The translations under genes and the position numbers were made by a program. Below are positions 55,438-64,000 of a stretch of DNA of 64,000 nucleotides, in pieces. How positions within the stretch are numbered: position 1 is the stretch's first letter; every line of letters starts with the position of its first letter. The notes beneath the pieces are model-generated. The model was not told where the DNA came from and did not search any database. It saw only the letters and a program-made list of their open reading frames with translations. Origin of the DNA: Certhia americana (Eukaryota; Chordata; Aves; Passeriformes; Certhiidae); NCBI GenBank assembly GCA_018697195.1, contig CM031864.1, positions 29,932,198-29,996,197 of the forward strand. The letters run 5' to 3'.

Positions 55438-58400
55438 GCTCCCTGTGCTCCTCTCCCTCGCATGCAGCTGCCCCAGTGTGGGTGCCCCTTCCAGGCTGGC
55501 AGCACAGGCTGTGGCTGCCGTGGCTGCCTGCGGTGGAGCAGTTCCACCTTTGCATGGCTGTTCTGTGTGTGGGGAAGGATTTCAAGAAACAATTGACCAA
55601 ATGAAACCTCTGTAATGCTTCTAAATACTCAAACACATTAGACATGCCTGCCCAGCTCAGAGATAAATTAGAGCTATTATCACTAGAGCCCAGACAAACA
55701 AACGGAGGGCTCTCTCCAAACAAGCCATTCACTCAAGAGACTGGATTTACAAGGGTCATGGAAGCAGCACGAGCTGCAGGCACCTGCTTTCTGCAGAAAC
55801 CTATTTAAATTGGCCATATTGACTGGTGCAGAAGGAGGGGAGAGAGCACATCTCTGCCCTTTGGGATGTGGGGAGTCACCTCCAAGCAAGGACTGTGGTG
55901 CTGGGGTGTAGTAACTGGCATTTTGCTGTCTTCAGTCAAAGCTAGAAGTCAGAGACTGATCCATTTTGCTTTTCTCCCATGTGATGGTTGGGAGATCAGG
56001 GTGTGCAGGAGCACATCAGGGATGCCAAGGCCACTTTGCTTTGCCCTTGGATTTTTGTGTCTGCTTCCAAGGAGGGATGGGGAGCCAAGATGGTGGTAAG
56101 GTGGCATTGAGACAGAGATCAGTTCAAATCAGCATCTTGGGCATCAAGGAGACTGCCTGATGAAAGGGTAAATGGAAGCCAGAGTGTGTATTTTGGGCTG
56201 GGGTTTGCATGGCAGCTACAGGAAAGAAGGAGCAGATGTGGGGACAAAAAGAAGTAAAGAAAGAGGTAATTATTCTGCTTGCTGGCTGTGATGGGCAGGC
56301 AGTGCCCTGGAGCTTGCCACAGTGGCCAGGAGCATCACGCTGGGGCTGAGCGTGACCGGGGCTGTGACTCGGAGCCTGGCCCAGGCAGGGTGTCTGGAGA
56401 AGGGCCACGGTCAGTGCAGGGTTTCAGGGTTTGGCTGGGCCCCCAAACCAGCCTGGGGGAGCCAGGCTGGGGGGAGAGGCCAGGCTGTGACCACAGCACC
56501 TCAGCCACTCACCTGGCAGCTCCAGCCAGCCACCCACAGAGCTGCAATGGAGGGTGGTATTCCCTTTGTAGAGATGCTCTCGAACACAAAAACTTGTTCT
56601 TCCACCAGAGTGCTGCTTTTTGGAAGACATCCAGTCCCCATGCACAGCCTCTGACTGATGATGAATTTGCCATTTCCCTTGGTAACTGGACCTCCTGATT
56701 AACTATCCCCCCTGCTCAAAATTATCTTTTCTTTCCCATGCAAGGTTCCCTCGCTCAGTGTTGTCAAGTCTCACTATTTATTTTGGGTTTTGCTGCTTAC
56801 TGTGCCTTTTACCTGTGAGCCTAACGAACATGCCAATCTCAGCTATTTTCACTCTGTGGGTATCTGGGATCAAGTCACGACGAAGATTTTCTTTGACTGC
56901 TGAGCAGACAGAGCCCTTTCAGTTTTTTGCAGGGTTGAACACAGGCAGAGCAGAAGCTGTGCTTGCCACTGCCTTGAGCATCTCCCAGTGCGTGGGATTT
57001 TATTTAAAGTTCCAGCCTCTGGACTTGCACCACTACAAGGACCTTACTTCTTTTCTTTTTTTAATTTTTTTTTCCCCAGAAACCTGAAGATGCAACCTAA
57101 AAGATGAACAAAAATAATAATTTGGGGATTTTTTTTTTTAAAAGCATCCGGAGTTCTATGCTGATTTTATTTATTGTGAGCAGAAGAGGTGATAGATACT
57201 GGCTTGGGGACTAATTTGCAAAGATGCAAACTTGCTGAGGAGACACCATGGGGCTCTGGGGTGTCTCCTTCCATCCTGTGTGGCTCCTGCAGGCAAGGCA
57301 AACACTGACCTGAAATTCCCACAGCTCTTCTATCTGCACAGTACCAGGGTAGGTTTAGTTAATGTGGGTGGCCTATATGGCCTTGACAGGTCTGAATTTC
57401 AAGCCTTCATCATCTGCAAGTTCTTCTGTGTTGCTGGGCAGGCTGAAAGGCACAAGTGGCCTCACCATCAGTGCCGTGCACATGGAGAGAGATAAAAGTT
57501 CATTTTCTGGCTTCCTTGAAGGGTCAGAGGTCCACTGCACTGTGTCAGCCTCTCTCAGCTGAGCTAATGTACTTCAGTAATCCCATGGATTCAGCTTTCT
57601 TCATCTTCCACTGTGTTTGTCACCCTCCCCATGTCTCCTGGCACTCCTGGTATAAACCAGGAATGTTTCACACTGAAGCAGCAAGATGTCTTGTCTAAAA
57701 ATGTTGAAATTATGCCTTCCCCTTAAATTCATTCCTCTCTTTATATTTCTTCGCAGGAAAGACATGTGTGAAGCTGGATCCAGAGCAATAGCAGCTTTGG
57801 TGGCTGAACCAAGTTGGTTTTCTGTTGATTTAAAGCAAGTCCTCCTAATTGCAGCCTGCCCTTCTTAAATTTCTCCAGCCCTTGCAGTGAAGATCTACTT
57901 CATTCACCATTTCCAAACATCAAGATTTGGGTACCATTATCTGTCATTTCTACTTCTGAAAGGGCTCTGGAGACTGGGAGTCGGAAGCATTCTTCCAACC
58001 CCTCATAGATTTTGTTATGTGTTATCCCTTCCATAAAAGAATCAAGGTGGTGGTCAGGCCCTGAGATGCTTGACCTTTTACTGAATGAAACCAAAAGCTG
58101 CAGCAAATAAGGTTTGTTGATGTCTTAGGGAAAAAAAAGAGGGAAGGATGTGTGTGTCTGTATGTTCCACACGCCCAGGTTCATGTTTTCCAGGAGGTGA
58201 AGGAAAGCCCCGTTTGTATCATACACCTGTGGTTATTGTATTTGCTTCAAACTTATCACATGAGGCTTAAATGAGGGTGTCAATAAAATATTCCATGGTG
58301 GGCATGTAAGACAGCAGCGAATTGTGTTTCATGCAATGATCCAAGGAGCAGAGAGGAGATGGGTTATGTCCATCTGGCACACCTTGATGAGCCATGGAGA

Positions 58401-58549
58401 GGCTGCTTTGCCCTCATTTTCAGAGAGGAATGCTTGAACATGCCCAGCTCTGCTCCTGTACCTTAGCTCTGGTACTCAGGTGCTAAGGGGCAGGAGAGAC
58501 ACTGTTAGGGGCTCACCTCCTTGGAAAATTATCTTGCTTATTTATGTGA
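55438..58549. other. long single-copy non-coding stretch
   Basis: No repeat or supported exon over about 3.1 kb. An AT/T-rich acceptor-like site (TTTTTTTTCCCCAG) occurs near 57066-57080, but no exon could be built from it. The region 57690-58130 is moderately AT-rich and may include a weak conserved element. Confidence 0.45.
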
Positions 58550-59260
58550 TGGCAAGGGAGAAGTTTGTGTTCAGAGGCAGTGAATTAATGAATTAGAACG
58601 CAAAGAATCAAACTTGTGTTCATTATTTTCTGCAGAACAAACACGGTCTCGACTTTCATTTACTGCAGAAGCGTTTGGGAGGTTATCCTAGCAGAGATCA
58701 GAGCTCCAGCCAGTGAAACCCTGCAAGAAAAGAGTCTGTGCCTCAGGCAGGAGACAGACAGACAGCAGCAAGGCAAAACAGAAGCAGTGACTGGTATTTG
58801 AGCACATTTAAAAGAGCCGAGGAACGGAGCTGGGACCGCGGGGCCAGCCCTGGGAACCCCAGGCCATAGAACCACCCTCCTTCCTCCCGCAGCAATACTC
58901 TTAACATTGACCAAGACACGATCGTTCATGTGTTGCCCCTGGAGTCAGCGGCTGAAAAGCTCTTTATGAGGCGGCAGAAACACAATGGGCTATTATTTTT
59001 AGGCTAGAGCCATTCACACATTTTCTCTGCAAAATGGGTACCCTCCCTCTTTGTTGTGTTTAGTTTGTGCTCGCCTAATATTCCCTGCCCACCCAGCATC
59101 CAACAAAAGGAGCTGCTGGTCTTGTCTGGGGAGGTAAAATAGTGCAAATTATCCTCATCTAGAAACCCTTTGGGTCTGAACCTGAGCGCTGCGTTTCTGC
59201 TGTAACTCCGTGCCCAAAGCAGTGGAGCTAATGACCTGAGGCTGCAGGGAAGTTTGGACA
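58550..59260. promoter_or_regulatory. candidate conserved regulatory block
   Basis: About 700 bp without repeats. It contains TGAATTAATGAATTAGAACG, GTTCATTATTTTCTGCAG, ACGGTCTCGACTTTCATT, CACGATCGTTCATGTG, GGCTATTATTTTTAGGC and GCTCGCCTAATATTCC, mixing TAAT-type words with retained CpG. No protein-like frame runs through it. Function is inferred. Confidence 0.38.
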
Positions 59261-62200
59261 CAGACTGCGGCTCCTTCTCCCAGTAATGCTCTCCTCAATG
59301 GATTAGAAGAAGCTTCCCTGGCAAACTGGGAAGGTGTCCAAGCTAGGAAGCTGGTGTGATAGGAACTGACAGGGCTGGAAATTTGATTTCTGACTCTTTG
59401 TGCGTGTATTTCTTGTGAAAGAACAGGGAGAGGGAGCCAGGGCTACTTTGAATCCTGCAATCATTAAAACCAATTCCACTTTTCCTGCCCCTGCCCACCT
59501 CCTGATATGTGTGTGAAACAATCTTTACAGCTACACAGCCATCAGATGGTATCGACCCTGCGGTGGAAATTGCTATTGACTGCTGCTGGTGCTGCTCTCT
59601 GCACTTCCGTGGCTTTTAAAGCGACACTCTTCAGGTGATTTCACTTTGCACTTGATACAGCCCGAGAAGCGCTGCCTGAAACGGGATGGGAAGAGCCTCT
59701 GTGGGATTTGTGTGTGCAACAAACACCGTCACCACCCCCTGGCCACAGGAAGGGTGTTTGAGCAAGTGGGAAGAGATGCTCCTGCAGAAGCACTTGTCTA
59801 ATGGGAAGATTCAGAAATTTGATTGTTTTTTTTTTTTTTTTCTCCTTTAGTCCATCATGAAAGGATTCCTGTGTCCCATTACAGTTTTTTTCTGCTGCAA
59901 TGCTAACACAAAGCCAAGACCAATCTTCTACCCCTGTGAAGGATCCATCCAGTTCTACATCAGCTGAGGACTAGATACATTGCTTTCTTGTTTTAAGGGG
60001 CACTTCTGATTCCATATTACAAATTCTCTCTCATCTGCTCTGGGTCCCAATGAAAAAAATGTTGGAAATTATAATATTTGCCTTTGATGCAAGTGTTATG
60101 TGCAGTTTAAAGAGTTCCTCTCTCTCACAGAGCTCTGCCTTTGCTCCCTGACTTCAACCACACGGCATTGCTCAGGAGCAGCAGCTGGCCAGATGTGTCA
60201 AGTGCGTGTGTGTGCAAGGAGTTCCCTTTCTTGTTATCTGGAACACTGACTCCCTAAAGCTTCCAAGCCAGCCCCTTAGCTTGAATGCAAATAACCACTG
60301 CTATTAGCTCTGAGCACTCCCTGACAGCCTTGATTTCAGGTCACAAGACTGGCAGGCTGCTGAGGTGTCAGGAGACGTGCCTGGCATTTCCCCACTCTCC
60401 AGCCCAAGCCCTAGGAACTGCTCTCACTGCTTTACACTGAGCCTTGATGTTCGTGTGGGGACTGTGACTCTTCTCAGCCTGTCTCCGTCTCAGCTGAAAG
60501 GGAGGAAGAGGTGGGAACAGAAAGGGCTGGAAGTCGAGAGCATTTCTTGGTGGGATAGGTTGTATTCCCAGTCCCAAGCACTGAGCAGGCTGGGAAGGGA
60601 GATGGGGTTAACTGGAATTCAGCAGACCTGGGCAGAGCTCAGGGATTTGCTGTAGAGGCAGTAAAAGGCCTGGCCTAGGAGGGGTTTAACATGCCAAACA
60701 CTGCCTTGCATGCCTGGGGAGAAAGTACAGGGTACTTGGGGTGACCACATGGCCCTTTGCTGCTTTTGCATCTGCTGCTCAGCCCTGGCATGGCCACAGG
60801 TCAGGAGCGTCTGTTGTGAGAGGGACGGGTGACCTTTGCCTCTCTCGTGGCAGGTTGCATTTCCAAGGACACTGCTCCCATTTCTCTCCTCCCACCCCAT
60901 TTCCATCCAGCTCCTGGAAGCCTGGATACTTTTTTCCAGGGAAACAGTATGACTCTTCTGGGATGACTCTTCTCCTCCCTGCTCCTCCTTGGATTCTGTC
61001 CCTGTCTTTCTCTCTGTCCTGATTCTTGTACTGCTCCAGACCCAGACTATGCAACCAAGGAAAGAACGCTTATCTGGGAGAAGGGACTGGACAGCCTGGA
61101 ACGCAGGAGTTGTTTCAGTTCTTTCATTTGAGGCCAAGACAATGTGAGCCAAGTGGGATCTTCCCAGCCTGGACCTAGAAATCCAGGTCTTCTGTGAGTT
61201 AAATGGGGACTTCTAAAAATCAGAAAGCCAGGTCTTTACTGCGAGTTAAATTGGTACTGCTTCAAATGTAATTTATTAATTTGCATCCTTTGAGGACCTT
61301 CCCCAGTATGAGACTGGGGGAAAAGCAGCATGTTAGAGTTGCCAGTCACTTTTTGATTGTTATGTGCCCTTTTGTCTTCCCCATTGTCAGAACCACGCCG
61401 CTGCCATTGTTTTTCCAGCCCTCTGCCCCCATCCCTTGGACACCTTGACTTTTGTGCTTGCTAAATGGAGGCTGGGAAGGCTGAAGCTGATGCTAAATAG
61501 GCCAGTGTGGGAGGCTGAAGGCTCATTCTAGAGCAGTGTCCAACAGCTCCACCTCCCTTAGTTCACCAGGACCTCTTTTCAAAGCCACAATCCCAGTGCA
61601 CTTGCCTTCCCATTCTCAGGGCTGTGGCTTTCCCTGCCCAGCAGGTGCTGAGCTGACAGGGCTGCTGTGCCACTCCTGGAATGTGACTGTAGGTGGCTTT
61701 GGGCTCATTGCAAGATGTGAACAGTGTTTGCTCTGCAGGCTTTGCTCTGTTTCAGAGGTGGTGAGAACCTGTCCCTTTCTAGCTTCCCCTCTGGAGAACA
61801 GTGCCTAGGAAGGGGAAACTGCTCCCCCAGCCCAGCTTCCAGCTCCACATGTCCCACAGTAACCAGGTGCTGCTGGAGTGTACATGTGTCCTTATCAAAC
61901 AAGCAGCCTTTGATAGTTTCTCTTTCTTCCGGGCTTAACCTGTCTAAGTCTTTTCGGGGTGAGATACGATATCCAACTTGACAGCAATTCGAGGTGAGAT
62001 TTTTTCCTCCTGGGAAAGCATGGCAAGAAATTAAGCTTTGCAGGTTTTCTGCCCAGTCGACCAAGCAAAGAAAAGTCCTTGGTGAACTTGGCTTGGGTCT
62101 GGGGACAGGAGAGCTACTGCTGTGATTTGTGGTTATTCTCTCTGCAGCACTGCCTCCACAGTCACAAGTGAGAGGCAAGTGGTTTTGACACCTCTTTATG

Positions 62201-64000
62201 ACCTGGGAGCCACAGGGAAGTAGTGGTGACTTGTGTTCCGGAAACACAAGGTCATTGACAAGGGTGGTGCAAGCAGCTTTCGTTGGTCTGACCATGCTAG
62301 AACCCAAATATTTTCAATTCATGTGAATTAAAGAGAACATCCTGGTTTTAGGTTGCTGGGTATTCAAAAGTGGGGGCTTCCCAAGGCACTGTGCAATACA
62401 GGGATATTACAGGGAAAGCTGTTGATTAAAGCAAGTGTGAAAATGGATGTCTGGTTTGAAGCCTGTCTGTCCTACAACCTTCAGGGCCTGCCAGGGGACG
62501 TGTTTCCTGGGCTGTGAAAAACCAATATGGGACACAATCATATATCAGTGATTATATCGATCACTGTCTCAGACCCCTTCAGTCCAAGGACACCAGCACC
62601 TTTTGGAGAGAAGGTGTCACTCCAGCTCTGGGAGTCTGGGGAGGATGTGGAATGCTGGTGTGTGAGGGGAGGTGACTCTCCTTTAGGGAATGCTGGGTCC
62701 ATACTCAAACCAATTAGCAGAATGGAGCTGAGGAAAGTACAGAAGGGACCTGACTGATAATAAGCAAAATGCTCAAATATGGGAAGTTGGGGAAGAAGCC
62801 AAATGAAAATGAAATGAAATGAAAGGCTAAGGTCCAACTACAGCAGTTGTGCAAAAAGGATGGGACAGCTAATAATAGGAAAGCCTTCAGGAACAATGGG
62901 TCAACCCCCCCAGGAGAGAGACTGAAGGAATCTGTGAACAAGCCAAGCAGGGGTGGGGGGGAGGTGGGGGTTGGGTTTATGGAAAAGCGTTTCAGCAAAT
63001 TGGAGCTGTTGGCTTGCTTACCACCACAGAGACCTGTGTCTCTCTCTGTGACCTCTTTGCTCAGTGCTTTGTGGTGCTGGCCAGCTTGAGAGGAGCACGG
63101 GATAGTAGGGCCCTGACTCAGGGAGCAGCAAGGAGTCTGCCCTGACTCCTGGCAGACCTTTGCATGGGAGGACACTTCTCACCAACTGTAGTGCTACAGA
63201 GTGGCTGACAGTGTTGGTTCTATCCACTTGGGGCTGGTGAGAAGTGACCTTTGGAACAGCCTTAGACCCCCCCTTTTATGAAGGTGGTACCAGAAACCTG
63301 TGGCTGAGCCTCTTTAATGGCAACCTTTCTTAGTCTGGGAAATCCGTGGAAAACTCAGGAGGGGAAAACCAACTTCTGACTGCAGATGAACTCCATAAAG
63401 ACCATTTGAAGGGAGATGGTGTGGTAGAAAATACTCCAAAAAACCACAAGTCTGCATCTGAGATGCAAAGAAAGACATTCTGGTTATCTGTAGTTCACAT
63501 GAGGCAGCAGGGATTTCTTTCACAGACACGGTGACCAAAGAAGGTATTCCATGAGACCTTGGAGTGAGAACCTTGGCTCTTGCTGCTGGTTCCCAGAGAG
63601 AAGGACATTCTTTCCCTTGGCTCCCCATGTCCCTGTCTGTACAAGAAGGCCAGGCATAAACCTTCTCATCTGGAAAAAATCATCTGAAAACAGGCTTCCC
63701 ACAAAAGAGAGACCATCCTGATGGTGGTGAAGAGGTCTGGGAGTCTCATTAGGAGGCTTGACTTGTGAGAGCTCATGGAGAAGCTGTAGAATACAGTCAT
63801 GTGTTTGTACCTCTAATGTGGCCTTTTCTCTTTTTTTAAGCACAGTACAAATGTGAGACTCTCTAGATAAAAGTGAATTTAACAGCTATTTGTATCCTTT
63901 GAGGACCATCAGTAGTGGTTGAAAGAGGGTAAAAGACCTTTTTTGTTGAGTCTGGAATGGATCTGCTTTTATTGGAGGACTCTATGACTGCTTTTGTTGC
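59261..64000. other. long single-copy non-coding stretch to window end
   Basis: No repeat element or defensible exon over about 4.7 kb. Sub-features are a T16 run with acceptor-like TCTCCTTTAG (59826-59850), an AT-rich word cluster at about 61250-61290 (GTAATTTATTAATTTGC), a CpG-retaining segment at about 61910-62000 (TTCCGGGC, TTTTCGGGG, ATACGATATCC, AATTCGAGG), an ATGAA-type short repeat at 62802-62824 and the G-run motif at 62950. A 200-codon - strand frame (61705-62307) lacks any recognisable domain. Confidence 0.45.
62950..62975 (+). other. G-quadruplex motif
   Basis: G runs of 4, 7, 5 and 3 with loops of 1, 4 and 2 bases satisfy the four-run quadruplex rule. Folding is inferred from sequence only. 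Confidence 0.72.

Noticed and set aside
55118..55732. 204-codon open frame on the - strand
   Set aside because: Its C-terminal half is antisense to the CR1 copy at 54750-55437. There is no recognisable protein and no splice context.
57060..57110. possible splice acceptor (T-rich tract ending CCCCAG)
   Set aside because: T-rich runs ending in AG are frequent here. No open segment, donor site or recognisable peptide follows.
59826..59860. possible splice acceptor (T16 with TCTCCTTTAG)
   Set aside because: It is explained by a simple T repeat. No exon could be built downstream.

Overview
The window reads as non-coding DNA from a bird genome. The diagnostic signal is a set of chicken-repeat-1 (CR1) LINE 3' ends. 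Eleven are clearly recognisable: eight on the + strand and three on the - strand. All are 5'-truncated, and most end in the degenerate ATTCTGTGATTCT-type tail typical of avian CR1. I found no bacterial, viral or organellar genes, no tRNA, rRNA or CRISPR array, no endogenous-retrovirus LTR and no protein-coding exon I can defend. The longest open frames (about 200-234 codons) either run antisense through CR1 copies or are of a length expected by chance in 64 kb.

Layout. 1-18 kb is single-copy sequence with two CR1 copies near its left end (1.6 and 3.7 kb). It contains AT-rich, homeodomain/POU/SOX-motif-bearing blocks at about 2.6-3.0, 5.4-5.7, 10.3-10.8, 11.4-11.5, 14.1-14.5 and 18.1-18.4 kb, which look like conserved non-coding elements. 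19-34 kb has CR1 copies at 19.0 and 33.1 kb, more candidate regulatory blocks (20.2-20.5, 21.0-21.2, 22.1-22.3, 23.4-24.0, 27.1-27.6, 29.9-30.4 kb), a purine-rich G-quadruplex-prone tract at 27.0 kb, and a relic resembling an older CR1/L3-like lineage at 28.8 kb. 35-36 kb pairs an AT-rich block with a small CpG island carrying a perfect RFX X-box. 38-47 kb is mostly unique DNA with blocks at 39.7-40.4, 44.9-45.2 and 46.5-47.2 kb. 47.7-55.4 kb holds five of the eleven CR1 copies, with a compact cluster of four TAATTA cores plus a YY1-type site at 48.2 kb between two of them. 55-64 kb is unique sequence with one further candidate block at 58.6-59.3 kb.

The alternation of repeat-poor, motif-dense, CpG-retaining blocks with ordinary spacer is what is expected of a gene desert or giant intron carrying long-range enhancers of a developmental gene. 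Which gene that would be cannot be told from this sequence. Conservation is inferred from composition and motif density only; no alignment could be run. CR1 boundaries are approximate (about 10 bp) and rest on recalled CR1 consensus patterns.
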